DNA of 34,648 nucleotides from Propionibacterium sp. (GCA_012517405.1 JAAYVB010000022.1:1-34648), one strand, 5' to 3'. Positions 15,007-24,249 are shown, counted from the first letter of the stretch. Notes: generated by a model not told the origin, from the letters alone. Numbers and translations: made by a program.

Positions 15007-16164
15007 ATGACTACGCTTGCTACCGCCCGGATCCCCGGGCCCAGCGGGGCACGCACCATCGAACTGGCTGCCCCACCCGTGCTGATCACGGCCAGCACTC
15101 CACCGTCGAGCAGAATCGCGTACGCCGCCGGTCACGTCGTGGCCGATCCGCTGCATGCCGCTGCCTCGGTGCCTGCGGCCATCGACTGGGATACCACCAT
15201 GGCGGTGCGCCACAGGTTGTGGGCCCTGGGGCTCGGTGTCGCAGAGAGTATGGACACCGCTCAACGTGGCATGGGCCTCGACGCAGCGACTGCCCTCGAA
15301 CTGGGCCGGCGCACCGTGCGGGAAGCGGCTTCTTGCGGCGGACGGGTAGTCGTCGGCATCGCAACCGATCAGCTTCCTGCCGGTCCCGCGACGCTTTCCG
15401 AGATAGCCGATGCCTATCTTGAGCAACTCGAACAGATCGAGTCCGCCGGTGGCTCAGTGGTCATCATGGCCAGCAGGCAGCTCGCTCGAGCGGCAACCTC
15501 GGCCGACGACTACCTCGCCATTTACGGTCGCGTGATCGAGGCAGCCAGCCGACCCGTTATTCTGCACTGGCTCGGTACGATGTTCGACCCGCAGCTGGCC
15601 GGCTATTGGGGCAGTGACGACCTCGACGCCGCTGTCGACACCGTGGTGACCCTCGCCAATGCCCATGCCGACGCCATCCTCGGTATCAAGGTCTCGCTTC
15701 TCGACGCAGGACGCGAGGGCGCCTTGCGCCGTCGGCTCCCCGAGGGCGTGCGGGTGTTCGCCGGCGATGATTTCAACTATGCCGAGCTCATCGCCGGCGA
15801 CGAGAGCGGCCATTGCGACGCGCTTCTGGGCGCATTCGCGGTCATACCTCGGTACGCGTCCGCTGCGCTCCTGAGGCTGGACGCCGCAGACACCGCGGGG
15901 TTTCACACAATTCTCGATCCCACCGTTGCGCTCAGCAGGCTGCTGTTCGAGGCGCCCACGCAGTTCTATAAGACCGGAGTCGCGTGGCTCAGCTTCCTCA
16001 TGGGGGACCAATCGCACTTCCGGATGCTCGCCGGGCTCGAGAGTGGTCGTACCGTCCTGCATCTGGCCGACCTGCTCGCGGAGGCGGCAGGCATCGGACT
16101 GTTCCCCGACCCCGAACTGGCGGTGGATCGCGCCACTGGCTATTTCCGCGGTATCGGGCTGTGA
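15007..16164 (+). CDS. DUF993 family protein, dihydrodipicolinate synthase-like TIM barrel
   Basis: This 385-residue protein is recognised as DUF993 from its length and segments such as AIDWDTTMAVRHRLWALGLGVAESMDTAQRGMGLD, RPVILHWLGTMFDP, ILGIKVSLLDAGRE and VFAGDDFNYAELI. The HWLGTMFDP and GIKVS stretches suggest a Schiff-base aldolase-type barrel, the Lys being in GIKVS. The start is ATG at 15007, with AGAAGGA upstream; the frame is open 17 codons earlier. The family is usually found with sugar isomerases and dehydrogenases. A role in cleaving or rearranging a sugar-derived acid is inferred, not shown. It is divergent from the TRAP genes. Confidence 0.78.
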   Translation: MTTLATARIPGPSGARTIELAAPPVLITASTPPSSRIAYAAGHVVADPLHAAASVPAAIDWDTTMAVRHRLWALGLGVAESMDTAQRGMGLDAATALELGRRTVREAASCGGRVVVGIATDQLPAGPATLSEIADAYLEQLEQIESAGGSVVIMASRQLARAATSADDYLAIYGRVIEAASRPVILHWLGTMFDPQLAGYWGSDDLDAAVDTVVTLANAHADAILGIKVSLLDAGREGALRRRLPEGVRVFAGDDFNYAELIAGDESGHCDALLGAFAVIPRYASAALLRLDAADTAGFHTILDPTVALSRLLFEAPTQFYKTGVAWLSFLMGDQSHFRMLAGLESGRTVLHLADLLAEAAGIGLFPDPELAVDRATGYFRGIGL

Positions 16165-16285
16165 GGCGAGCACGTCAATGCTTGTCCAGACGTCTCCGCT
16201 GCGTTGCCTCGTCCAACGGTGCGGCGTCAGGCATAGGGCAGACGCGTGGCAGAGGGCTGATGGATGAGAAGTGATGACACATCGA

Positions 16286-16297
16286 CAGCAATTGCTG
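16286..16297. promoter_or_regulatory. Candidate LacI operator (site 2)
   Basis: CAGCAATTGCTG is a perfect 12-base palindrome in the 294-base gap between DUF993 and the flavoprotein gene. It is followed by a second dyad CTGCA-AAGA-TGCAG at 16296-16309. It shares CAGCAATTG and TTGCTGCAAA with the dyad upstream of the LacI gene at 12263. The remainder of the gap has a small hairpin (CCTGAC...GTCAGG near 16383-16410) and no gene that I can support. Confidence 0.5.
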
Positions 16298-16458
16298 CAA
16301 AGATGCAGTTACGGTAGGATGCACAGTACGTCGCCAGATGTCGGTATGGCGAGCCGTGGCCACGATGTAGAGCCATGGCATTCCTGACGGGCCCTTCAGC
16401 AGGGTCAGGATGGTATCTTGCGCGTGTTCAACTGGCCAGCGTTGGAGGAAGTGAGACT

Positions 16459-18507
16459 GTGGCGAATATCGAAACACATACTCTCGAGGTTCTCGAGGGG
16501 CTCGAACTCGATGTCCTCACGACCAATACGGTCGTTGTCGGAACTGGTTCGGCAGGCTTCTGTGCCGCCACCAGGCTTGTCGAATTCGGTCAGGACGATG
16601 TCGTCATCGTGACCGACAAGACCAAGGCGGGTACCTCTCGTAACGCCGGCTCGGACAAGCAGACCTATTACAAGCTGACATTGGCGGGCTCGGAGCCGGA
16701 CTCGGTGCGCGAGATGGCCAGCACACTGTTCTCCGGCGGTGCGATGGATGGTGACAACGCGCTTGCCGAGGCGGCGCTGTCGGCGAGAACGTTCTTGCAC
16801 CTCTGCGATATCGGCGTCCCATTCCCTCGCAACGAGTACGGCGAGTTCGTCGGATACAAGACCGATCATGATCCGCGGCAGCGAGCCACCTCCGTGGGCC
16901 CGTACACCTCGCGTTCCATGGTCGAAGCGCTGGAGAAGAAGGCGCAGGAGCAGGGCATCCCGGTCATCTCGGAATGCCGCGTGGTCGATCTGATCGTGGA
17001 CGATGACAAGGTGATCGGCCTCCTGGTGCTCAGGCGCGATCGCGACTGGGACGCTGCAAACCCCCCGCTGCTTCTCATCCGTTGCACGAATGTGGTTTAC
17101 GCCACCGGCGGCCCGGCGATGCTCTACGCAAACAGCGTCTTCCCGCATGGCCAGTGGGGTGCCTCGGGCGCGGGCTACCGGGCGGGTGTGATCGGCAAGA
17201 ACGTCACCGAGTGGCAGTTCGGCCTGGCTTCCCTGCGTCCGAGATGGAATGTGTCGGGCACCTATATGCAGGTCGTGCCCCGGTTCATCTCCACCGAGCC
17301 GGACGGCAGCGACCCGCGGGAGTTCTTGCTGGACGCGATCCCCGATCGGGGGCGGCTCGCTTCGCTGATCTTCCTGAAGGGGTACCAGTGGCCCTTCGAC
17401 ATCCGCAAGGCTCGTGACGGCTCATCGGTCATCGATCTGCTGGTCTACCGCGAGACTCAGCTGCGTGGTCGCCGGGTCTATTTGGACTTCATGTACAACA
17501 TTGCGGACGAGCCCTTCGACCCCGATCAGCTGGAGCCGGAAGCACGCACCTACCTGGAGCGCGCCGGCGCCCTGCAGAACAGCCCGATCGAGCGGCTGAT
17601 CCACATGAACCGGCCGGCCTATGACTTCTACTTGGAGAAGGGCCCCAGGGTCGATCTGGCCACCGAGCTGCTGGAGGTGGACGTCTGCGCCCAGCACAAC
17701 AACGGCGGATTCGCGGTCGACTCGTGGTGGCGTTCCAATCTGGAAGGTTTCTTCCCGGTCGGTGAGGCCGCCGGTTCTCACGGCGTCTACCGGCCCGGCG
17801 GCTCGGCGCTGAACAGCGGCCAGGTGGGTGCCACCCGCGCGGCCGAATACATCGCCAAGCGTCGTGCGCAGGCACCTTCGGAGGATTCAGCGTCCTTCGC
17901 CCGCGCTGCCCGCGGCCCGGTCGGCGAAGCGCTCGACCTGGTCAACGCCGCTGCCGTCAATGCGGCTGAGGGCGTGGAGCTCACCTCTTTGGACCTGCTG
18001 CAGCAGCTCGCCGAACTCATGAGTGCCGACGCGGGTCCGGTGCGCTCTGCTACCTCCATCGACCAGGCGAGCGTCACGATCGGGCAATGGCTGGCTGATC
18101 TGCCGCGGATCGTCTCCGCTGATCCGGATTCCCGCCGGCTGGTCGACCGGCTCTTCCTCCTCCGCGATGCCCTGACAACGGCATTCGTCTACACCTCGGC
18201 GATGAGCGACTTCGTCCACAAGGACGCGGGCTCGCGCGGTTCTGTGCTCTACTCCGATCCCGCCGGCGCTTTCCCGGTCGAGGGAGACCTGGACCAGGTC
18301 GTTTCTGCCGCAGATGATCCCGAGCTGTTCAGATTCCGGTTGTCGGGCACGGCCTTGGACTCCACCACGCAAGAGGTGCGCCTGGCGGGGTCCGGCGAAT
18401 CGCCGGAGGTGGAAATCAGCTGGCGCGATGTGCGGCCCATACCGGCCGATGACGACTTCTTCGAGAACGTCTGGCGGCGCTACCGGGAGACCGGGGGAGT
18501 GAGCTGA
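16459..18507 (+). CDS. FAD-binding flavoprotein, fumarate reductase/succinate dehydrogenase-like
   Basis: This 682-residue cytoplasmic flavoprotein has no signal peptide. The dinucleotide-binding motif VVVGTGSAGFCAATRL is near residues 33-48, and RNAGSDKQTYY follows as in FrdA-type proteins. A capping domain contains HGQWGASGAGYRAG, a WNVSGTYMQVVPRF stretch and HMNRPAYDFY. The FAD domain closes with CAQHNNGGFAVDSWW, FFPVGEAAGSHGVYRPGGSALNSGQVG. This matches a broad group of long, uncharacterised anaerobe flavoproteins rather than true SdhA/FrdA. It probably reduces an enoate-type substrate or oxidises its saturated form. The start is GTG at 16459 after GGAGG. A LacI-like palindrome lies upstream and a strong terminator downstream. 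It converges on the cytochrome b/ETF operon. Confidence 0.82.
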   Translation: MANIETHTLEVLEGLELDVLTTNTVVVGTGSAGFCAATRLVEFGQDDVVIVTDKTKAGTSRNAGSDKQTYYKLTLAGSEPDSVREMASTLFSGGAMDGDNALAEAALSARTFLHLCDIGVPFPRNEYGEFVGYKTDHDPRQRATSVGPYTSRSMVEALEKKAQEQGIPVISECRVVDLIVDDDKVIGLLVLRRDRDWDAANPPLLLIRCTNVVYATGGPAMLYANSVFPHGQWGASGAGYRAGVIGKNVTEWQFGLASLRPRWNVSGTYMQVVPRFISTEPDGSDPREFLLDAIPDRGRLASLIFLKGYQWPFDIRKARDGSSVIDLLVYRETQLRGRRVYLDFMYNIADEPFDPDQLEPEARTYLERAGALQNSPIERLIHMNRPAYDFYLEKGPRVDLATELLEVDVCAQHNNGGFAVDSWWRSNLEGFFPVGEAAGSHGVYRPGGSALNSGQVGATRAAEYIAKRRAQAPSEDSASFARAARGPVGEALDLVNAAAVNAAEGVELTSLDLLQQLAELMSADAGPVRSATSIDQASVTIGQWLADLPRIVSADPDSRRLVDRLFLLRDALTTAFVYTSAMSDFVHKDAGSRGSVLYSDPAGAFPVEGDLDQVVSAADDPELFRFRLSGTALDSTTQEVRLAGSGESPEVEISWRDVRPIPADDDFFENVWRRYRETGGVS

Positions 18508-18536
18508 CTCCGGCGTTCGAATGAGCTGAACGCCAA

Positions 18537-18579
18537 GCGGGACCGGCACCTGAGGGAAGGTGCCGGTCCCGCTTTCTTT
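18537..18579 (+). terminator. Rho-independent terminator of the flavoprotein gene
   Basis: Bases 18537-18551 pair with 18558-18572 (15 bp, loop GAGGGA), followed by TTTCTTT at 18573-18579. It lies 30 bases after the flavoprotein stop and just before the stop of the convergent CoA-transferase. A smaller 7-bp hairpin (GGCGTTC/GAACGCC, 18512-18534) precedes it. Confidence 0.92.
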
Positions 18580-18585
18580 GGCAGA

Positions 18586-20149
18586 TCAGCGGGCGGTGTC
18601 GGCTTGGTGAGCCAGGCCCATGAGCCCATCGTGGAAGATCCGGGGGTCCATCAGCTTCAGGTCGGCACGGATGAGCGGGAGGAAGCCCATCTGGTCGAGA
18701 ATGTCGGTCTGCAGGTCGCCGCCCGGAGCAATCTCTGCCAGTTCCAATCCGGTACTGCCCAGCCGGAAGACGCAGCGTTCGGTGACGTACCACACTGTCT
18801 GTTCTTCGTCGAGGGCGTGTTGTCCGGAGAAGGTCACATGCTCGACGCGTTTGACGAACTTGCGTGAATGACCTTCGTGAAGGATTCGCAGTTCACCGTC
18901 GACGATGCTCGTCTTGAGGCCGCCGGCGGTGAAGGTGCCGCAGAAGATGCAGGTGCCCGCCGATTGCGAGATGTCGATGAAGCCGCCGCAGCCTGCGATC
19001 GTAGTGCCGAATCGGGACACGTTGACATTGCCTCGCTCGTCGACCTGAGCCAGCCCCAGGCAGGTGAGATCCAATCCACCACCGGAATAGAAATCGAACT
19101 GACTAGGAGAATCGACAAAGGCGCTGGCGTTGTAGGCGGCGCCGAAGATGTCGCCCGATGCCGGGGTCCCGCCCACCAAACCCTGCTCGATGGTGGCCGT
19201 GAGCGTGTTCGTGATGCCCTCCTCGGAGCACACCGAGGCGACTCCATCGGGCATCCCGTAGCCGAGATTGAAGATCATCCCCGGCTTGACCTCCATCGCG
19301 GCGCGCCGCGCGATGACCTTGCGCTGGGTCAGCGGCATGGCCGGCAGCGAACCTATCGGCTTTCGTTGCCGACCGCACAGGGCGGGATCGTAGCGGCCCT
19401 CGCTCGTCTGCCATTGATCGGGGTCGACGACCACGATGTCGACGAGCATGCCGGGGATCTTGACCAGCTGCGGATCCAGCGATCCGCGCTCGGCTACATG
19501 GTGCACCTGAGCGATCACGATGCCCCCGCAGTTGTGCGCGGCCTGGGCGATGGCTTGGGCCTCGAGGAATGCGACTTCTTCTTCGAATGTGATGTTGCCG
19601 TCCTCATCGGCGGTCGTGCCCCGCACGATGCCGACATCCACTTGCCACGGGCGGTAATGCAGCCAGGTCTGGCCGTCGATCTCGATCAGGCGGACGAGGT
19701 CGTTGGGCGTGGCTAGGTTGAGTCGTCCGCCGTCGATGCGCGGATCGGCGTAGGTGCCCAAGCCGGTCTTGGTGATCAATCCCGGACGTTTGGCGGCGAT
19801 CTCACGATACTGGGAGACGATCACGCCCAGAGGCAGGTTGTACGCCTGAATCTTGCCTTCGGCCGCCAGCTGCTGCATCCGGGGGGGACCATCCCCAATG
19901 GCCTCCGATGACGCGTTTGACCATGCCCTCATGGGCGAATCGGGACATGCCCTCGACGGCCTTGTCCCCGATCCCGGTGGAATGCGACAGGCTGAGATCG
20001 CGAGGAGAGCCGGTGGCCAGGAAGCGCTCTTCGATGCAGCGGTAGACCATCCGGGGTTCCAATACCGCTCCGCCGTTTCCGAGCAGGGCGATGGAATCGC
20101 CGTCCTTGATGTACTCGGCGGCCTGCGGGCCACTGAGGAACTGCACCAT
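18586..20149 (-). pseudogene. Family I CoA-transferase (propionate/acetate CoA-transferase type), frameshifted
   Basis: This is a fused alpha-beta CoA-transferase of the Pct/YdiF type, about 520 residues when repaired. It would move CoA between an acyl-CoA and a free acid through a glutamyl-CoA intermediate. The N-terminal part (MVQFLSGPQAAEYI, GGAVLEP, GMVKRVIGGHWGWSP) is in one frame from ATG 20149. The rest (RMQQLAAEGKIQAYNLPLG onward) is in another. The break is at the G7 run 19881-19887: six instead of seven bases joins WSP to RMQQ. The catalytic Glu lies in TATIEQGLVGGTP, followed by the family stretch FDFYSGGGLDLTCLGLAQVD. It is the last gene of the etfB-etfA-cytochrome b operon. AAAGGAG precedes the start. 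The break may be a sequencing error, in which case the gene is intact. Confidence 0.87.
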
Positions 20150-20198
20150 GTACTACTCCTTTGTCTTGCTGAGATTGACAGCGTCGTCCGGCAGCAGG

Positions 20199-20266
20199 AC
20201 AGGCCACGCTGCCTTGGCTCCAGCCGGTCCGGTCGGACGACGTCTGGGCCAGGCGGCGTGGCCTGT
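20199..20266 (-). other. Long intercistronic hairpin between cytochrome b and CoA-transferase
   Basis: ACAGGCCACGC at 20199-20209 pairs with GCGTGGCCTGT at 20256-20266. The pairing continues inward after one mismatch with GCC/GGC and further TGGC/GCCA. The 134-base gap between the two genes is almost filled by it. It may cause partial termination or protect part of the operon mRNA. Confidence 0.6.
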
Positions 20267-20283
20267 GGTCGGCGGGGTGTGGG

Positions 20284-21204
20284 TCAGCGTGCGGTGACCT
20301 TTCCGCCGATCGAGGCGATCGGTTGCAGGAACATCGGACGGGCGAGCACCCAGCCGATCACAACGACCACCATGGATGCTGCGAAGTACCAGAATCCCGT
20401 CCAGCTGACGTCGTCGGTCCCGGTATACATGTGATTCAGGTTGCGCAGCGCGCCGGTAGCCATGACCAGCGTCACGTGCACCACGATGAACAAGAGGTAA
20501 TACACCATTACACCGACGTGGATCTTCCGGGTCACCTCGAGCGGCAGGAGCTTTCCTGCCCGGGTCCAACGCGTTGACCACGATGGCGACATCCGGAAGC
20601 CGCTGATGAGGCTCAACGGTGCGGCGATGAAGATCGTGATGAAGTAGGTCAGCAGCTGCAGCGCGTTGTAGTGGGCCCAGCTGTGTTCGGTGGGCCAGTC
20701 GAGCGACAGGTACTGCAGGCCTACGGACACCGCGTTGGGGAAGACATCCCAGTTGGTCGGCACCACCCTCATCCACTGGCCGGTGACGAACAGCAAGATG
20801 ATGAAGATAACCCCATTCAGCACCCAGAAGACATCGAAGGCGAGGTGAATCCACAGGTTGAAGCTGATCTTCGTCGGCTCTCCCGCGGTCTTGATGAACT
20901 TCGTGTTGTCGCGGGTCCAAAACGCCTTGGGACGCTGAGTCGTGCGGACCAGCCACCCCGCCCGGATGATCATGATCATGAAGAACATGTTCAGGAAGTG
21001 CTGCCATCGCAGCCATCCGGGCAGGCCTACCGGAGAAGACTCCGGAGCAGTGGCGACCCCCGGATAGCGCTCGATGAACGCTGCAACCGTGGGCAGGCTG
21101 ATCAAGAAGCGGGCGAGCAGCACCGCAAGCGCAAGGGCGGCCACAGCGGCGACCGACCAGATAGTGACCTTGCGCCAGCTGACACCTTCAGGCAAGACAG
21201 CCAT
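20284..21204 (-). CDS. Di-heme cytochrome b membrane protein (cytochrome b561/formate dehydrogenase gamma-like)
   Basis: This 306-residue protein has five or six hydrophobic helices. Helix histidines suited to b-type heme ligation are in RWQHFLNMFFMI, LWIHLAFDVFW, RKIHVGVMVYY and FIVVHVTLVM. The overall pattern fits the Ni-hydrogenase/formate dehydrogenase cytochrome b family, which links a soluble redox partner to quinone. Here it lies between etfA and a CoA-transferase on one strand, so it may carry electrons between ETF and the menaquinone pool or the nearby flavoprotein. That partner assignment is inference. The start ATG has GAGGGA seven bases upstream. Confidence 0.78.
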   Translation of the reverse strand: MAVLPEGVSWRKVTIWSVAAVAALALAVLLARFLISLPTVAAFIERYPGVATAPESSPVGLPGWLRWQHFLNMFFMIMIIRAGWLVRTTQRPKAFWTRDNTKFIKTAGEPTKISFNLWIHLAFDVFWVLNGVIFIILLFVTGQWMRVVPTNWDVFPNAVSVGLQYLSLDWPTEHSWAHYNALQLLTYFITIFIAAPLSLISGFRMSPSWSTRWTRAGKLLPLEVTRKIHVGVMVYYLLFIVVHVTLVMATGALRNLNHMYTGTDDVSWTGFWYFAASMVVVVIGWVLARPMFLQPIASIGGKVTAR

Positions 21205-21268
21205 GACAGTCCCTCAAATTCTTGTCTCGGAGCGGAAATACCGGATATGACGTGGGCACATGCGCCGG

Positions 21269-22252
21269 TCAGTCGCCCTGGGACGCGTTCCGCGCGCTGA
21301 CCTGGCTGATGAGTTCGGGCAGGATGGTCCGCAGATCGCCGACCACGCCGAGATCGGCGACCTCGAAGATGGGAGCATCGGCGTCCTTGTTGATCGCGAT
21401 GATCGTCTTCGCGGACTGCATGCCGGCCAGGTGCTGCATGGCACCGGAGATGCCCAGCGCGATGTACACATCGGGTGTCACGGTCACGCCGGTCTGCCCG
21501 ACCTGAAGCCGGTGGTCGCAGTAGCCGGAGTCGACGGCTGCACGCGAGGCGCCAACGGCGGCGCCGAGCGAATCGGCGAGCTGCTCGACCAGCTGGAAGC
21601 CCTGGGCCGACCCGAGCCCACGTCCACCGGACACGACCACCTTGGCGGTCTGCAGATTCGGCCGGTCGGAGCTGGCCTGCACGTGGTTGCGAGCAGTGAC
21701 GCGAGCGGAACGGGCCGAGACCGGCTGGGGCGCCAGATCCACGATCGCCGGGGAAGCCACGGCGGGGGCGGCAGCGTCGCGGACCGTCAGGGTCACGCCG
21801 ATGACCGGGATGCCCGCAGCGCCGGCAGTGGAGGTGATCGTGTAGTCGCCGCCGAGCACCACCTGAGTAGCGACCAGCTGGCCGTCCACTCGCTGCACGT
21901 CGCTGGCGTCGGTGATCAGGCCCGATCCGAGCCGGACGGCCAGCCGTGCGCCGGCTTCCCGAGCCTCGAGGCTTGCCGGCAGAATCACTGCGCCCACCTC
22001 GCCGGCCGCGGATACGGCCGCCTGCAGCGCATCGACCAGCGGCGTGACCAGGACATCGTCAGCGGTGGCAACGTAGACCCGGGATGCTCCGAGCGCGCCC
22101 AGCTTCGCAGCCAGCGGTGCTGCATCTGCAGCCGAGTTGACGACCAGGACTGCGGCCGCTTCGCCGAGTTCGCTGGCGACGCTCAGGGCAGGTCCGACAG
22201 TGGGGTTGATCTCTCCGGCAGCGTGTTCGGCCGGGACAAGAATGATAGACAT
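21269..22252 (-). CDS. etfA: Electron transfer flavoprotein alpha subunit
   Basis: This protein has about 327 residues. The C-terminal FAD-binding domain is clear: [57 protein letters not shown] and [14 protein letters not shown]. The N-terminal domain is of the usual ETF fold. With EtfB it forms a heterodimer carrying electrons from acyl-CoA dehydrogenase. The ATG at 22252 is preceded by GGAAG. A GTG at 22261 that overlaps the etfB stop is an alternative, and either way the genes are coupled. The cytochrome b gene follows after 64 bases. Confidence 0.93.
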   Translation of the reverse strand: MSIILVPAEHAAGEINPTVGPALSVASELGEAAAVLVVNSAADAAPLAAKLGALGASRVYVATADDVLVTPLVDALQAAVSAAGEVGAVILPASLEAREAGARLAVRLGSGLITDASDVQRVDGQLVATQVVLGGDYTITSTAGAAGIPVIGVTLTVRDAAAPAVASPAIVDLAPQPVSARSARVTARNHVQASSDRPNLQTAKVVVSGGRGLGSAQGFQLVEQLADSLGAAVGASRAAVDSGYCDHRLQVGQTGVTVTPDVYIALGISGAMQHLAGMQSAKTIIAINKDADAPIFEVADLGVVGDLRTILPELISQVSARNASQGD

Positions 22253-22257
22253 GGCGC

Positions 22258-23034
22258 TCACTTCCCGATGATTTGGAGATTGGCGAGGTAGTCGGTGATC
22301 TGCTGGGCGGCGGTGCCGTCATCGGTGATGGTGTGGCCCTTACCGCGGGGCGGCTTCGGCGTCACGGAAGTGATCGTCCAGCCGCCACCGGCAAGCGAGG
22401 AGGCATCGAGACCGAGATCGGACAGCTGCAGAGTGCGGCGAGGCTTGCGCTTGGCCGTCATGATGCCCTTGAAGCCCGGCACCTTCGGCTCGGCGATCTT
22501 TTCGGTGACCGATACCACGGCGGGCAGATCAGCGGTGAGTTCGTAGCTGACGTCGCCACCGTCTCGGGTGGCGGTGATGGTCTGCCCGGCGACGCTCGCA
22601 GCCGTGACATAGGTGAGGTGGGGGACACCGAGGCGCTCGGCCAGCATGGCGGGCACGGCGCCGGTGCTGCCATCGGTGGACGCGTCGCCTGCGACGACCA
22701 AGTCGAATCCGATCTGCTTGATCGCGGCCGCCAGCACGGCAGAACTCGCAATCGCATCTGGGCCCGGCTGCGCATCGTCGATGATGTGCACGGCCTCGTT
22801 CGCGCCGATGGCCAGCGCCGCCCGCAGGCTCTCGGTGGCTGCCTTCGGCCCCATCGTCACGGCAATCACCTCGCCACCAGCGGCGTTGCGGACCTCGAGC
22901 GCCCAGGTCAGCGCCCGGGAGTTGATCTCATCCAGGACATTGTCGCCGGACATGTCAATGGCCCCGGTCGCAGTGTCGAGGTGACGGGGTAGCTCGGTGT
23001 CGGGAACATGCTTCACCAGCACTATCGTTCTCAT
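22258..23034 (-). CDS. etfB: Electron transfer flavoprotein beta subunit
   Basis: This 258-residue protein opens with [14 protein letters not shown]. It contains the AMP-site stretch [24 protein letters not shown] and the beta-subunit signature around [26 protein letters not shown]. It is the first gene of the operon etfB-etfA-cytochrome b-CoA-transferase. GAGGAG precedes the ATG. The promoter region upstream carries a perfect LacI-type palindrome at 23065-23078, shared with the acyl-CoA dehydrogenase gene, so both should be induced together. Confidence 0.94.
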   Translation of the reverse strand: MRTIVLVKHVPDTELPRHLDTATGAIDMSGDNVLDEINSRALTWALEVRNAAGGEVIAVTMGPKAATESLRAALAIGANEAVHIIDDAQPGPDAIASSAVLAAAIKQIGFDLVVAGDASTDGSTGAVPAMLAERLGVPHLTYVTAASVAGQTITATRDGGDVSYELTADLPAVVSVTEKIAEPKVPGFKGIMTAKRKPRRTLQLSDLGLDASSLAGGGWTITSVTPKPPRGKGHTITDDGTAAQQITDYLANLQIIGK

Positions 23035-23064
23035 GGCTCTCCTCGGTTGGCGCTCACATCCTTG

Positions 23065-23078
23065 AGAAAGCGCTTTCT
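23065..23078. promoter_or_regulatory. LacI-type operator upstream of etfB
   Basis: AGAAAGCGCTTTCT is a perfect 14-base palindrome with a central CG, as usual for LacI/GalR proteins. It lies 31 bases upstream of etfB in the 154-base region shared with the divergent lacI gene. A one-base variant lies upstream of the acyl-CoA dehydrogenase at 24236. Confidence 0.82.
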
Positions 23079-23188
23079 GAAACGAGATTAGCTGGAATCC
23101 TGAGCTTGCGCAAGACGGCCAGCATCGACGCCGAAGCAGTTACAGTTTGTCGCGGATGTAGCGTGTCGAATCAGGTGGAGGGAGTGTA

Positions 23189-24196
23189 ATGGCCAGGCAG
23201 GTCACCATTGGCGACGTCGCGAAGGAGGCCGGAGTGTCCATCGCGACCGTGTCGCGTGTCCTCAATGGTCAGTCCACCGTCAACCAGGCCATGGTGGACG
23301 ATGTCCGGGCTGCGGCCGGTCGTCTGGGCTATCGGCCGAATGCTGCTGCCAGGGGTCTGGCCTCGGGCGCGTACCGGGTGATCGGCGTGGTCGTTCCCGA
23401 CCTGCGCAACCCGTATTTCACCGACATCTTGGAATCGATCGTCGCGCAGAGCAAAGGCGACGGATATCGAGTTCTCGTCTCCGATTCCGGCGGTGACGTC
23501 AAAGAAGAACTCGATGCCTGCCGGCGCCTGCGCACCAGCGTCGATGGTCTGATTCTGGTTTCACCGCGGATGCCTGGTGACGACCTTCGGGCGCTGTCCG
23601 CGGATGGGTTCCCCATGGTGCTGATCAATCGGCAGGAGCCGAGCATTGCGTTGCCCATGGCGCTTGCGGACACCCGCTCGGCGACCTTGGAGCTGTGCCG
23701 ACATCTGAGTGGTCTCGGTCACTCGCGGGTTGTGTATATGGCGGGTTCGGCCTTGTCATGGCAGAATCGCGAACGACTACGCGGGATCCACGACGCGCGG
23801 GAGTTCGGCTTCGAGGCGGCAGTCGTGGAGGGAGAGCCCACCATCGAGGCCGGCTATCGCGCCGCCTCGGCCGCTCTGGATTTCGAGCCGACCGCAATCA
23901 TGGCCTACAACGATTTGGCGGCCCTGGGGGTCATCGCCCGGCTCCGGGAAATCGGATTCAAGGTGCCGAATGACATCTCGGTGACCGGATTCGACGATAT
24001 CGAGATGGCGCGATATGTCCGCCCGACGTTGACGACCGCGGTCAGTCTCAAGACCCAGTTGGGAGAGCACGCCTGGAATGCTCTCAGGCAGGTACTTCGA
24101 GGTCAGCCGCCGATCGCCGCGAGCCTGATCCCCTCGCCGGTAGTGGTCCGCGAATCGACTGGGCCGGCCCTCCGAGAGGCGACGCCGATCAGCTGA
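23189..24196 (+). CDS. LacI family transcriptional regulator of the ETF/acyl-CoA dehydrogenase genes
   Basis: This 335-residue protein has a canonical helix-turn-helix (VTIGDVAKEAGVSIATVSRVLNGQSTV, residues 5-30). The hinge is RLGYRPNAAARGLASG. The effector domain follows with VIGVVVPDLRNPYFTDI, LGHSRVVYMAGS, AIMAYNDLAALGVI and NDISVTGFDDIEMARY. GGAGGGA precedes the ATG. It sits between two transcription units that share its likely operator: the divergent etfB operon, and the acyl-CoA dehydrogenase gene 84 bases downstream on the same strand. A repressor released by a pathway metabolite is the expected mode. Confidence 0.94.
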   Translation: MARQVTIGDVAKEAGVSIATVSRVLNGQSTVNQAMVDDVRAAAGRLGYRPNAAARGLASGAYRVIGVVVPDLRNPYFTDILESIVAQSKGDGYRVLVSDSGGDVKEELDACRRLRTSVDGLILVSPRMPGDDLRALSADGFPMVLINRQEPSIALPMALADTRSATLELCRHLSGLGHSRVVYMAGSALSWQNRERLRGIHDAREFGFEAAVVEGEPTIEAGYRAASAALDFEPTAIMAYNDLAALGVIARLREIGFKVPNDISVTGFDDIEMARYVRPTLTTAVSLKTQLGEHAWNALRQVLRGQPPIAASLIPSPVVVRESTGPALREATPIS

Positions 24197-24235
24197 CATG
24201 GACTTGCGCTGAGGACCGCAGGCGGGCAAGATGTG

Positions 24236-24249
24236 AGAAAACGCTTTCT
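24236..24249. promoter_or_regulatory. LacI-type operator upstream of acyl-CoA dehydrogenase
   Basis: AGAAAACGCTTTCT differs by one base from the perfect palindrome at 23065-23078. It ends 30 bases before the acyl-CoA dehydrogenase ATG, close enough to block transcription start. It implies a separate promoter for that gene. Confidence 0.8.
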
